DNA of 64,000 bases from Kribbella sp. NBC_00382 (lineage in GTDB: Bacteria; Actinomycetota; Actinomycetes; Propionibacteriales; Kribbellaceae): the NCBI RefSeq assembly GCF_036067295.1, contig NZ_CP107954.1, positions 6,324,001-6,388,000 on the forward strand. The letters run 5' to 3'. Within the stretch, counting starts at the first letter, position 1; each line of letters begins with the position of its first letter. Below the pieces are notes generated by a model that was given only the letters and a program-made list of their open reading frames with translations, did no database searches and was not told where the DNA came from. A program made the translations under genes and the position numbers. Shown one piece after another: positions 41,690 through 50,556 of this stretch.

Positions 41690-43830
41690 TCGACTGGAAG
41701 AACGTTGATGGCGTCGTTACCTTGACGATGGACGACCCGGCCGCCTCGGCGAACACGATGAACGACACCTACATCGCCGCGATGGCCTCCACGGTCGAGC
41801 GCCTGGAGGCCGAGAAGGACACCCTGAAGGGCGTGGTGATCACCAGCGCCAAGTCCACCTTCTTTGCCGGTGGCAACCTTCAGATGCTCTCCCAGATCCA
41901 GCCCGAGAACGCGGCTGAGGTGTTCGAGACGATCGAGGAGGTCAAGCGCCAGCTCCGCGCGCTGGAGACGCTCGGCGTCCCGGTCGTTGCCGCGATCAAC
42001 GGTGCCGCACTCGGCGGTGGGCTGGAGATCGCGCTCGCCTGCCATCACCGGATCGTTGCCGACGACAACCGGATCGAGCTCGGCGTGCCCGAGGTGACGC
42101 TCGGCCTGCTGCCCGGCGGTGGCGGCGTCACCCGTACGGTCCGGATGCTCGGCCTGCAGGACGCGCTGATGAAGGTACTGCTCCAGGGTCAGCGGATGAA
42201 GCCAGCGCACGCCAAGTCGGTCGGCATCGTCGACGAGGTCGTCCCCGCCGACGAGCTGCTGGCCGCGGCGTACCGGTTCATCGATGCGTACGACGGTGAC
42301 GCGAAGCAGCCCTGGGACCGCGACGGCTACAAGATCCCCGGTGGCACGCCGTCCTCGCCGAAGCTGGCCGCGTTCCTCCCGGCCTTCCCGGCGAATCTGC
42401 GCAAGCAGCTCAAGGGCGCGCCGTACCCGGCTCCGCGAGCCATCATGAGCGCCGCGGTCGAGGGTAGCCAGGTGGATTTCGCCACGGCGAGCAGGATCGA
42501 GTCCCGGTACTTCGTCTCGCTGGCGACGGGGCAGATCGCGAAGAACATGATCAACGCGTTCTTCTTCGAGCTCCAGGCGATCAACGCCGGGGCATCGCGG
42601 CCGGCCGACGTACCGGCGTACAAGGCCCGGAAGGTCGGGGTGCTCGGCGCGGGCATGATGGGCGCGGGCATCGCGTACGTGTGCGCCAAGGTGGGCATCG
42701 AGGTCGTGCTCAAGGACGTCTCGCTCGAGGCGGCCGAGAAGGGCAAGCAGTACTCCGAGAAGCTGCTGGCCAAGCAGGTGCAGAAGGGGCGTAGTACGCC
42801 GGAGAAGGCGGAGGCGTTCCTGAGCCTGATCACGCCGACCGCCGACCCGAACGAGCTGGCCGGGTGCGACCTGGTGATCGAGGCGGTGTTCGAGAGCGAG
42901 GAGCTGAAGCAGAAGGTCTTCGCGGAGATCGCCGGAGTGGTCGAGCCGGACGCGCTGCTCTGCTCGAACACCTCGACGCTGCCGATCACGTCGCTGGCCG
43001 AGGGCATCGACCGGCCGGACGACTTCGTGGGGATGCACTTCTTCTCGCCGGTCGACCGGATGCCGCTGGTCGAGCTGATCGTGGGGGAGAAGACGTCGGA
43101 TCGCGCGCTCGCGAAGGCGTACGACGTGGTGCGGCAGATCAAGAAGACGCCGATCGTAGTCAACGACAGTCGTGGCTTCTTCACCTCGCGGGTGTTCGGG
43201 ACGCTCGTGATGGAGGGCGCCGCGATGGTTGCCGAGGGCGTGAACCCGGTGACGATCGAGCGCGCTGCGACCCAGATGGGCTTCCCGGCGCCGCCGCTGG
43301 CGATGCTCGACGAAGTCACCCTGACCCTGCCGATGAAGATCCGCGACGCGGCCCGCGCCTCGGGGGACAGCGCCGGTGCCTTCGACGACCATCCGGGGAT
43401 GGCGGTGACCGAGCGCCTGGTCACCGACTTCGACCGCAAGGGCAAGGCGGCCGGCGCGGGTTTCTACGAGTATCCGGCGGACGGGCCGAAGCACCTGTGG
43501 CCTGGGTTGTGGGAACACTTCGTCCGGGCTGACGTCGACGTACCGCTGATCGATCTGCAGGAGCGGATGGCGTTCGCGATGTCGCTGGAGACGGTGAAGT
43601 GCGTCGAAGAGGGCGTGCTGCGCTCGACGGCCGATGCGAACATCGGCTCGATCTTCGGCATCGGCTTCCCGCCGCTGCACGGTGGCGCGCTGCAGTACAT
43701 CAACGCCTATGCCGGTGGTTTGGCTGGCTTCGTCGCCCGTACCCGGGAGCTCGCCCAGAGTTACGGCGCGCGCTTCGAGCCGCCGGCACTGCTGGTCAGC
43801 AAGGCGGAAGCCGACGAGAAATTCGACTGA
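41686..43830 (+). CDS. fadB: Fatty acid oxidation multifunctional protein FadB (enoyl-CoA hydratase/3-hydroxyacyl-CoA dehydrogenase)
   Basis: A 714-residue two-part enzyme. Crotonase domain about 1-190: oxyanion motif AALGGGLEIALACHHRI and catalytic Glu in LGVPEVTLGLLPGGGG. Dehydrogenase part from about 315: NAD loop GAGMMGAGIAYVCA, catalytic His in GMHFFSPVDRMPLVE, NDSRGFFTSRV. The C-terminal 3HCDH domain is present. With the thiolase it forms the alpha2-beta2-type complex that runs three steps of beta-oxidation. Only 2 bases separate its stop from the convergent Rsm22-type gene. Confidence 0.96.
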   Translation: MIDWKNVDGVVTLTMDDPAASANTMNDTYIAAMASTVERLEAEKDTLKGVVITSAKSTFFAGGNLQMLSQIQPENAAEVFETIEEVKRQLRALETLGVPVVAAINGAALGGGLEIALACHHRIVADDNRIELGVPEVTLGLLPGGGGVTRTVRMLGLQDALMKVLLQGQRMKPAHAKSVGIVDEVVPADELLAAAYRFIDAYDGDAKQPWDRDGYKIPGGTPSSPKLAAFLPAFPANLRKQLKGAPYPAPRAIMSAAVEGSQVDFATASRIESRYFVSLATGQIAKNMINAFFFELQAINAGASRPADVPAYKARKVGVLGAGMMGAGIAYVCAKVGIEVVLKDVSLEAAEKGKQYSEKLLAKQVQKGRSTPEKAEAFLSLITPTADPNELAGCDLVIEAVFESEELKQKVFAEIAGVVEPDALLCSNTSTLPITSLAEGIDRPDDFVGMHFFSPVDRMPLVELIVGEKTSDRALAKAYDVVRQIKKTPIVVNDSRGFFTSRVFGTLVMEGAAMVAEGVNPVTIERAATQMGFPAPPLAMLDEVTLTLPMKIRDAARASGDSAGAFDDHPGMAVTERLVTDFDRKGKAAGAGFYEYPADGPKHLWPGLWEHFVRADVDVPLIDLQERMAFAMSLETVKCVEEGVLRSTADANIGSIFGIGFPPLHGGALQYINAYAGGLAGFVARTRELAQSYGARFEPPALLVSKAEADEKFD

Positions 43831-43832
43831 AC

Positions 43833-44819
43833 TCAAGGACTGATCGGTGGCCAGGGGTCGCCCCACTCGGTGTCTCTTGCCGAGCGGTACAGCGGCCCCT
43901 GGCGCTTGGAGACGATGGTGTCCTCGAGGGTGCCACCGTTGGTACAGAGCCGGAGCGACACCAATCCCTTGCGTTGCTGGGGATGCCGCAGGACCCGGTT
44001 CTCCGCCGGCTCGGGGACCGCCGGGGTGCTGATGACGTACGAGAACTTCTCGTCCTCGAAGCTCAGTTCGGCGCCTTTCGTCTGCCGGTGCGCCGCGCTG
44101 CGGTTGACCCGGCTGGCGAAGTGACACCAGTCGCGGCCGCGCGGGATCGGGCAGTCGAGCGAATGGGGGCACGGGGCAACGATCGTGTGCCCGGCGGCGA
44201 TCAGCTGGTCCCGGGCCGTCACGATCCGTTCGTACCCGGTCGGCGTACCCGGCTCCACCACGACGACGAGTCCGCGTTGTGCGGCCAACTGCTGGACCAG
44301 TGCTTCTTGCTGGGCGGTCGACAGTTCGCTGAGCACGTACGAGACCGTGACCACGTCGGCGGCAGCCAGCGTCCCGAGATCGTCGATCCTGCCCGCCTGC
44401 CAGGTCGCGTCGCGAACTGCCGGCGACTCAGCGCCTTTGGCGAGTTGCTTCCCGAGGGCGATCGCTTCGGGGACCTGTTCGACCACGGTCACGGACTTCA
44501 GCGACGGCCAGACGGTGGACGCGGCCCAGATCGCGGCGCCGGTCCCGCCGCCGAGGTCCAGTTGGCTGGCTGGTTCGAATCCGGGCCGCGAGGTGGCGGC
44601 CTGTTCGAGCGCCGCGCGTACGGCACCGAAGGTCGCGGGCATCCGGTACGCCGAGTAGGTGACGACATCCATCGGCGACTTGAGGATCGGCGCGGTGGCG
44701 GCCACCTCTTCGCGGTACCGGGTGCTGAGCCGTTGGAACGAGCTGCTCAGCGCGGTACCGGACGCGCCGCTCGCCGCCGCGTCCAGTGCGTCGCGAAGGT
44801 CGCGGGGAAGGTCAGCCAC
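43833..44819 (-). CDS. Rsm22-family small ribosomal subunit methyltransferase-like protein
   Basis: A 328-residue SAM-dependent methyltransferase-like protein. SAM motif LDLGGGTGAAIWAA at about 90-103, VTVVEQVPEAI, then VVVVEPGTPTGYERI. A cysteine cluster CPHSLDCPIPRGRDWCHF is the iron-sulfur-type motif of mitochondrial Rsm22. The exact role in bacteria is not established. The GTG at 44819 overlaps the end of the upstream gene by 8 bases. Confidence 0.9.
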   Translation of the reverse strand: MADLPRDLRDALDAAASGASGTALSSSFQRLSTRYREEVAATAPILKSPMDVVTYSAYRMPATFGAVRAALEQAATSRPGFEPASQLDLGGGTGAAIWAASTVWPSLKSVTVVEQVPEAIALGKQLAKGAESPAVRDATWQAGRIDDLGTLAAADVVTVSYVLSELSTAQQEALVQQLAAQRGLVVVVEPGTPTGYERIVTARDQLIAAGHTIVAPCPHSLDCPIPRGRDWCHFASRVNRSAAHRQTKGAELSFEDEKFSYVISTPAVPEPAENRVLRHPQQRKGLVSLRLCTNGGTLEDTIVSKRQGPLYRSARDTEWGDPWPPISP

Positions 44820-45345
44820 CTGAAATCTGGTACGTCGGGGTGATGATGGCGCGGGCCAGCGTGTGGAAGGCGAGGTTGAAGCTGACCACGGCGGCGCTGG
44901 CGTCGTGGTCGATGTCGAGCGCCTCGACGTCGATCGCGTGCACGACGAAGTGGTAGTGGTGCAGCTGGTCACCGGGCGGCGGGGCGGCACCGGCGTACGC
45001 CTTCATGCTGTAGTCGTTGCGGAGGTGGAAGGCGCCGTTCTCGAGGTGCTCAGTGCTGCCAGCGTCCGTCGGGAGCTCGGTCACCGTGGCGGGCAGACCG
45101 ACCAGGACCCAGTGCCAGAAGCCGGACGGCGTCGGCGCGTTCGGGTCGAAGCAGGTGACGACGAAACCCTGCGTCTCGGCCGGGAAGCCCTCCCAGCTGA
45201 GCTGCGGCGACTTGTTGCCACCGGCGAAGGCCTGATCGTCGCCGAGCTGCTCGCCGTCGGTGACATCGGTACTGGTGACCGTGAACGATCCGACCTCGGG
45301 AAGCAGCTTGTACGGGTCCGGCGCGACGGGTCGATCGAGCGACAT
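44812..45345 (-). CDS. YbhB/YbcL-family PEBP-like protein
   Basis: A 177-residue phosphatidylethanolamine-binding-like protein, a bacterial homologue of Raf kinase inhibitor proteins. Typical motifs: NKSPQLSWEGFP, DPNAPTPSGFWHWVLVGLP, and HHYHFVVHAIDV. No signal peptide. ATG 45345 has AGGAGGATC upstream; the frame open to 45390 is not supported. Role unclear. Cotranscribed with the Rsm22-type gene. Confidence 0.93.
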   Translation of the reverse strand: MSLDRPVAPDPYKLLPEVGSFTVTSTDVTDGEQLGDDQAFAGGNKSPQLSWEGFPAETQGFVVTCFDPNAPTPSGFWHWVLVGLPATVTELPTDAGSTEHLENGAFHLRNDYSMKAYAGAAPPPGDQLHHYHFVVHAIDVEALDIDHDASAAVVSFNLAFHTLARAIITPTYQISGG

Positions 45346-45492
45346 CTGGTGATCCTCCTGGGATCTCGCGAAATGTGGTGAATCCGACATTACTGTCCAC
45401 AGGTCAGCGGTCCTGGCAGGGGCCGGGGTTCCGGGATGCGAAGATCGGAGCTGGCCGCGTCCGGGCGGCCGTCGCGAGTGGAGGGATCAGCG

Positions 45493-46533
45493 GTGGAGGA
45501 CTACCTGGCCAGGATCGGGCCGGCCGACGAGGCCGCGATGCGGGCGGCGACGGAGCGTCAGCAGAAGCTGACGAAACCGGCCGGTTCCCTCGGCGTGCTG
45601 GAGGAGCTGTCGGTACGGGTCGCCGGTATGACGGGAGTCTGCCCGCCCGTGGTCCCGACTGCAGCCGTCGTGACCGTCTTTGCCGCCGACCACGGCGTCC
45701 ACGCGCAGGGCGTCTCGCCCTGGCCGCAGGAGGTCACCGCGGCGATGCTCGCGAACTTCGCGGGCGGCGGCGCGGCGGTGAACGCGTTCGCGGCGAACAA
45801 CCGGGTCGACGTGCGGGTCGTCGACGTCGGCGTTGCCTCGGATGTCGCCGGGCTGGACATCGTCCACGCGAAGGTGCGGGCCGGGACGCGGGATCTTTCG
45901 GTCGAGAAGGCGCTGACTGAGGACGAGGTCCGGGCTGCAGTGGCGGTCGGCTTCGAGCTTGCCTGCCAACTGGTGCTCGACGGATACCAGTGCCTGCTGA
46001 CCGGCGACATGGGGATCGCGAATACGACGGCCTCGGCCGCGTTGATTGCGACCTTCAGCGGTGGGACGGCCGATGAGGTGACTGGCCGGGGGACCGGGAT
46101 CGACGACGCCACGCTGGCGCACAAGACCGAGATTGTCCGGGCGGCGCTGGCACTTCATGACGTACCGGCCTCGGAGCCGCTGGCTGCGCTGGCGGCGTAC
46201 GGGGGACTGGAGCACGCTGCGCTGGCCGGGTACATCCTCGGTGCGGCGGCGAACAAGGTACCGGTGATTCTCGATGGGGTGATCGCGGGGGCTGCGGCGC
46301 TGGTTGCGCAGGCGCTTGAGCCTGCGGTCATCGACTACTGCATTGCCGGGCATCGCTCGGCTGAGGCGGGGCATGCCGTGGCGCTCAAGACGCTGGGGCT
46401 GCAGCCGCTGGTGGATCTGGATCTGCGGCTGGGGGAGGGGACGGGCGCGGTGCTGGCCTTCCCGATCCTCACCTGCGCTGTGCGGGCGCTGGCGGAGATG
46501 GCGACGTTTGAGTCTGCGGGGATCGAGGCGTGA
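45493..46533 (+). CDS. cobT: Nicotinate-nucleotide--dimethylbenzimidazole phosphoribosyltransferase CobT
   Basis: Makes alpha-ribazole phosphate, the lower ligand of cobalamin. The 346-residue protein has the KLTKPAGSLGVLEEL start, FAADHGVHAQGVSPWPQEVT, GDMGIANTT and the distal GAA..VPVILDGVIAGAAAL and catalytic Glu near DLDLRLGEGTGA, matching CobT. GTG 45493 with GGAGGG seven bases upstream. Overlaps the siroheme synthase by GTGA, so the three genes to 48583 form one operon. Confidence 0.96.
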   Translation: MEDYLARIGPADEAAMRAATERQQKLTKPAGSLGVLEELSVRVAGMTGVCPPVVPTAAVVTVFAADHGVHAQGVSPWPQEVTAAMLANFAGGGAAVNAFAANNRVDVRVVDVGVASDVAGLDIVHAKVRAGTRDLSVEKALTEDEVRAAVAVGFELACQLVLDGYQCLLTGDMGIANTTASAALIATFSGGTADEVTGRGTGIDDATLAHKTEIVRAALALHDVPASEPLAALAAYGGLEHAALAGYILGAAANKVPVILDGVIAGAAALVAQALEPAVIDYCIAGHRSAEAGHAVALKTLGLQPLVDLDLRLGEGTGAVLAFPILTCAVRALAEMATFESAGIEA

Positions 46534-47783
46534 CGGCACCGTACCTGTCCGGGCTGGTCCTCACCGGCCGCCGCGTGGTGGTCGTTGGTGGCGGTGGCGT
46601 CGCGCAGAGGCGGCTCCCGCGGTTGCTCGAGACGGGTGCGCAGATCGACGTCATCTCGCCGGTGATCACACCGACGATCGAGGGGCTGCTGACCAATCCG
46701 GATCTTCGGTGGGTCGAGCGTGGGTACGTTGACGGGGACCTCGAGGGTGCCTGGTACGTGGTGGTCGCGACGGATGATGCTTCGGTCAACGATCAGGTGT
46801 CGGCCGAGGCGGAGTCGCGGCGGATCTTCTGCGTGCGGTCGGATGATCGGTCGCGGGCGACGGCTTGGACGCCGGCTTCGGGGCAACACGATCAGGTGAC
46901 CATCGGCGTACTGGGTGGTGGCGATCACCGGCGCTCGGCTGCGGTACGGGACGCGATCCTGGAGTCGTTGCGGGTTGGTGCTTTGGGGGCGCGGGACTCG
47001 TTGGCCAAGAAGCCTGGGGTGTATCTAGTGGGTGGGGGTCCTGGTGATCCCGACCTGATCACGGTGCGCGGGCGGCGGTTGCTGGCTGAGGCGGATGTCG
47101 TGGTCGCGGATCGGTTGGCGCCGCAGCCGTTGCTGGAGGAACTGCACCCTGACGTCGAGCTGATCGACGCGGCGAAGTTGCCGCGCGGGCGGTCGGCGGC
47201 GCAGGAGGAGATCAATCGTCTGCTGGTTGATCGAGGGTTGCAGGGCAAGGTCGTGGTGCGGCTCAAGGGCGGCGATCCTTACGTGTTCGGGCGTGGGTTC
47301 GAGGAGGCCTTGGCGTGCGCTGAGGCAGGCGTGCCGTGGACCGTCGTACCGGGCATCACCAGCTCGATCGCGGTGCCGGCGGTGGCGGGGATCCCGGTGA
47401 CGCATCGCGGGGTGACGCATGAGTTCACGGTGGTGTCGGGGCACATCCCGCCGGGGCATCCGGATTCGCTGATCAACTGGGAAGCGCTCGCTTTGCTGCG
47501 TGGCACCCTCGTGTTGCTGATGGCGGTGGAGAACCTGCCGGTGATCGCCTCGACGCTGATTGCCAATGGCAAGGATCCTGCGACGCCGGCGGCGGCGATT
47601 GCCGATGGCACCCTTCCGGGCCAGCTGCAGGTCAAGTCAGACCTAGCCGGTATCGCCGAGGCAATGTCAGCTGCCGGAGTAGGCGCCCCAGCCATCGTCA
47701 TCATCGGCCAGGTCGTCGACGTCGCCAGCCTCGCGACCCGGGGTGCGGCCTCCTCGACCGGTGTGGTGGCTGACGGTTCATGA
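46530..47783 (+). CDS. cysG: Siroheme synthase-type fusion (precorrin-2 dehydrogenase + uroporphyrinogen-III C-methyltransferase)
   Basis: A 417-residue bifunctional enzyme. N-terminal CysG-like NAD domain about 1-150 (VVVVGGGGVAQRRLPRLLETGAQIDVISP). From about 170 the SUMT (CobA) domain: VYLVGGGPGDPDLITVRGRRLL, DVVVADRL, VVRLKGGDPYVFGRG and PGITSSIAVPAVAGIPVTHRG. It makes precorrin-2, shared by cobalamin and siroheme, and the N-terminal part can oxidise it to sirohydrochlorin. The CysG ferrochelatase/dimerisation segment is reduced. Overlaps cobT and the next gene. Confidence 0.95.
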   Translation: MTAPYLSGLVLTGRRVVVVGGGGVAQRRLPRLLETGAQIDVISPVITPTIEGLLTNPDLRWVERGYVDGDLEGAWYVVVATDDASVNDQVSAEAESRRIFCVRSDDRSRATAWTPASGQHDQVTIGVLGGGDHRRSAAVRDAILESLRVGALGARDSLAKKPGVYLVGGGPGDPDLITVRGRRLLAEADVVVADRLAPQPLLEELHPDVELIDAAKLPRGRSAAQEEINRLLVDRGLQGKVVVRLKGGDPYVFGRGFEEALACAEAGVPWTVVPGITSSIAVPAVAGIPVTHRGVTHEFTVVSGHIPPGHPDSLINWEALALLRGTLVLLMAVENLPVIASTLIANGKDPATPAAAIADGTLPGQLQVKSDLAGIAEAMSAAGVGAPAIVIIGQVVDVASLATRGAASSTGVVADGS

Positions 47784-48583
47784 GTCCGCTTGTTCCTGTT
47801 GAGGATGCTGCGGACGAGCGGCTAGGAGACTACGTCCAACTGCGTGAGGTGAATCTGCGGCGGATGCTCGAGGAGGAGCACGGGCTGTTCATTGCCGAGG
47901 GCGACAAAGTGATCCGCCGGGCGGCCGACGCTGGGTACGAGCCGCGGTCGTTCCTGCTGGCCCCACGCTGGCTGGACTCGTTGGCCGACGTACTGGAGAA
48001 GTGGCCTTCGGCCCCTGTCTACGTGGTGACCGAGGAACTGGCCGAGCAGGTCACCGGCTTCCACGTCCACCGCGGCGCGCTCGCGTCGTACCGGCGGCAG
48101 CCCGCGCCCGACCTGGACACCTTGCTCACCGGCCGCCGGATCGCGATCTTCGACGATATCGTCGACCACACCAACGTCGGCGCCGGCTTCCGTGCCGCCG
48201 CGGCGATGGGCGTCGACGCCGTCCTCATCACCCCCACCTGCGCCGATCCGCTGTACCGCCGCTCGATCAAGGTCTCGATGGGCACCGTCTTCCAGATCCC
48301 CTGGACCCGCCTGACCTCCTGGCCCGACTCCCTCGCCCTGCTGAAGGACCGCGGCTTCGTCAGCGCTGCGCTGGCCCTCACCGACGACTCGATCACCCTC
48401 GACGAGCTGACCGCCCGCCACGACCCCAAACTCGCCCTCATCTTCGGCACCGAAGGCCACGGCCTCAAGCCGCACGTGCTCGATCGGGCAGACCTCACGG
48501 TGAAGATCCCGATGGCCGGCGGCGTCGACTCCCTCAACGTGGCATCCTCAGCAGCAGTAGCCTTCTACGCCACCAGACCCTGA
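47780..48583 (+). CDS. SpoU/TrmH-family RNA 2'-O-methyltransferase
   Basis: A 267-residue SPOUT methyltransferase. C-terminal knot motifs: DHTNVGAGFRAAAAMGVDAV (motif 1), IFGTEGHGL (motif 2) and IPMAGGVDSLNVASSAAVAFY (motif 3). The N-terminal 100 residues are the RNA-recognition part. Target rRNA or tRNA not predictable. ATGA overlap with the siroheme synthase gene. Confidence 0.94.
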   Translation: MSPLVPVEDAADERLGDYVQLREVNLRRMLEEEHGLFIAEGDKVIRRAADAGYEPRSFLLAPRWLDSLADVLEKWPSAPVYVVTEELAEQVTGFHVHRGALASYRRQPAPDLDTLLTGRRIAIFDDIVDHTNVGAGFRAAAAMGVDAVLITPTCADPLYRRSIKVSMGTVFQIPWTRLTSWPDSLALLKDRGFVSAALALTDDSITLDELTARHDPKLALIFGTEGHGLKPHVLDRADLTVKIPMAGGVDSLNVASSAAVAFYATRP

Positions 48584-48595
48584 CTCGCACGCCGC

Positions 48596-48690
48596 CCCAC
48601 GCCAGGAGTACCTGGCCCATACCGGGGATTAGCCCACGCCAGGGGACCTGGCCCACGCCGGGGGCACCGGCTCACGCCGGAGAGCAACCG
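48596..48690. repeat. Degenerate tandem repeat, period about 19 bp
   Basis: Five units of 17-20 bases, each starting C(C/T)CA(C/T)(A/G)CC(A/G)GG (48596, 48616, 48633, 48652, 48671). Spacing is irregular and units diverge. It occupies part of the 305-base gap (48584-48888) before the acetyltransferase gene; the rest holds a weak hairpin of GCC.ACTTTGTGC (48706-48717) with GCACAAGGTG.C (48759-48770) and the promoter of the next gene. Confidence 0.65.
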
Positions 48691-48888
48691 CTCAGCTCGC
48701 CGGGGGCCACTTTGTGCACCACGTGAGTGATTTGAAGGCTGGCCGATGCTCAGACGGAGCACAAGGTGCCCATGGCAACGGGGCGCCACCGGGCTGAAGG
48801 GGCAAACTTGATGGCGGGTTGGCTGTGGGCGTGGCATCGTCGGGTGTGGATGCGTTCCGCGCATCAGAATCTGACCTTGGGGGTCGTC

Positions 48889-49446
48889 ATGCGCACGACC
48901 GATCGCCTGCTCCTGCGGCCCTTCCGGGATGAGGATCTCCCCGCTTGGGCCGAGTTGAACACTGACCCCAAGGTGATGCGGTACCTCGGCGGTAAGCCCC
49001 TGAGCCAGGCTGAGACGGATGAGATCGCGAGCGGGGTCAACCGGCAGTACCTGGCGGAAGGTACCGGGTTTCTTGCTATCGAGCGGCGGTCGGACGGGGC
49101 GTTCCTTGGCGCGGGCGGGTTGACGCACGAGGTCTGGCATCCGGATGACCTCGAGCTCGGGTGGCGGCTGGCGCGGGAGTACTGGGGGCATGGGTACGCG
49201 ACCGAGGCCGCCGCAGCTTGGCTCGCCTACGCCTTCTTCGACCTCAATCTTCCCCATGTGCTGGCGTCCACCGAGACCGCCAACACCAAGAGCATCGCCG
49301 TGATGCAGCGCATCGGCATGAGCTTCGATCATGAGGCTCGGCTGGAGGAGGACGGCGAAGCGTTCGACGCGGTCGTTTACTCCATCACACAAGAAGCCTG
49401 GCGAGGTTCACACGGTGGTCCGGACGGGTCTGGGAGCGGCGGGTAG
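48889..49446 (+). CDS. RimJ/RimL-type GNAT N-acetyltransferase
   Basis: A 185-residue acetyltransferase: TDRLLLRPFRDEDLPAWAEL start, LGWRLAREYWGHGYATEAAAA acetyl-CoA loop, and NTKSIAVMQRIGMSF near the end, the RimJ/L-type pattern (acetyl_transf_3). Substrate unknown. ATG 48889 is chosen by homology; upstream codons are open but not family-like. Its 3' end overlaps the convergent vanS gene by 39 bases. Confidence 0.9.
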   Translation: MRTTDRLLLRPFRDEDLPAWAELNTDPKVMRYLGGKPLSQAETDEIASGVNRQYLAEGTGFLAIERRSDGAFLGAGGLTHEVWHPDDLELGWRLAREYWGHGYATEAAAAWLAYAFFDLNLPHVLASTETANTKSIAVMQRIGMSFDHEARLEEDGEAFDAVVYSITQEAWRGSHGGPDGSGSGG

Positions 49447-50556
49447 TTCCACTGTGACGCGCAGGCCGCCGTCGGGGCGGGGCGTGAGGGTGAGGGTTCC
49501 GTCGTGGGCCTCGGTGATGCTCTTGACGATCGCCAAGCCGAGGCCGACGCCGCTGTGGTCGGTGCGGATGCGTTCGGTACCGCGCTGAAACGGCTCGACC
49601 AGAGTGGAGACCAGTTGTGGGGTGAGCTTCTCGCCGGTGTTCTCGACGATGAGCTGCACGCTCTGCGGGCGAACTCTGGTGGTGACCCACACCGTGCCCC
49701 CGGCAGGCAGGTTGTGGACGATCGCGTTGTGCAGGAGGTTGGTAGCCAGCTGGACGATCAGGGTGCGTGAGCCCATGGTCGGAGTGATGTCGCCCTCGGT
49801 CTCGATCGTGAGGCCGCGGGCTTCGGCGAGCGGGAGCAGTGTCTCCGCGGCTTCCTCGGCCGCCAGCGAGAGATCGACTGGCTCACGGGTGAACGACCGC
49901 TGGTTGGCGCGGCTCAGCACGAGCAGCGCTTCGGTGAGATCGATCGCCCGGGTGTTGATGGAGTGCAGGTGCTCGACAAGTTTGCCGTTGTCGCGGTCCG
50001 GGTCGTTGCGGGCGACGTCGAGCAGGGTCTGCGTGATCGCCAGCGGAGTGCGCAGCTCGTGGGACGCGTTGGCCGCGAATCTCTGCTGCTCGGCGTCGTG
50101 GGCCTCGAGCCGCGCGAGCATGGTGTCGAAGGAATCGGCGAGTTCGCGGAACTCGTCGCCGCGGCCTTCCAGCTCGATCCGGTGGGAGAGCGTCCCCGTC
50201 GTCGCCAGCCGGGTGGCCTGGGTGATCTGAGCCAGCGGCGCCAGCATGCGGCCGGCCAGGATCCAGCCGCCGAGCAGTCCGAACGCCAGCAGGAACACCA
50301 GCATGAGGGCTACTTTCGGACCGAAGGCGACCAGCAGATCGTGGCGGTCCGGGATGACCATCGGACCGGGCGGCGAGGGTGTCCCACGCACGTGAGGTAG
50401 GCCGGTCGTCGGCAACGGGTCGGCGATTACATCAGGCACGTACCGGAGCAGGAACACCCAGACGACCGCGAGCAGCAACGCGCCCGCGATCATCAGGAAT
50501 CCCGCGTAGCTGAGGGTGAGCTTGAGCCGGACGCTCCAACCCTGTTCCCTAGCCAC
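49408..50556 (-). CDS. vanS: Vancomycin-sensing histidine kinase VanS
   Basis: A 382-residue two-component sensor. Two transmembrane helices (about 18-38 and 78-105) around a short extracytoplasmic loop rich in Pro and Gly, HAMP-like linker, H-box ASHELRTPLA (phosphoacceptor His), N-box LLHNAIVHN and GVGLGLAIV. The sequence is very close to the actinomycete (Streptomyces coelicolor-type) VanS: SVRLKLTLSYAGFLM, VWVFLLRYVPD and GGWILAGRMLAPLAQIT. It follows vanR with an 8-base overlap. Detects glycopeptide antibiotics and activates VanR. Confidence 0.95.
   Translation of the reverse strand: MAREQGWSVRLKLTLSYAGFLMIAGALLLAVVWVFLLRYVPDVIADPLPTTGLPHVRGTPSPPGPMVIPDRHDLLVAFGPKVALMLVFLLAFGLLGGWILAGRMLAPLAQITQATRLATTGTLSHRIELEGRGDEFRELADSFDTMLARLEAHDAEQQRFAANASHELRTPLAITQTLLDVARNDPDRDNGKLVEHLHSINTRAIDLTEALLVLSRANQRSFTREPVDLSLAAEEAAETLLPLAEARGLTIETEGDITPTMGSRTLIVQLATNLLHNAIVHNLPAGGTVWVTTRVRPQSVQLIVENTGEKLTPQLVSTLVEPFQRGTERIRTDHSGVGLGLAIVKSITEAHDGTLTLTPRPDGGLRVTVELPAAPRPVRTTV

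Noticed and set aside
39730..43830. A single 1366-codon open frame spanning merR, thiolase and fadB
   Set aside because: Only its last 714 codons (from 41686) encode FadB. The upstream part is antisense to merR and out of frame with thiolase, low-complexity Arg/Gly/Asp-rich, and has no family motif; it is a GC-rich shadow frame.
48596..48690. CRISPR-like array
   Set aside because: Units are too short and irregular, there are no spacers of constant length, and no cas gene is present.
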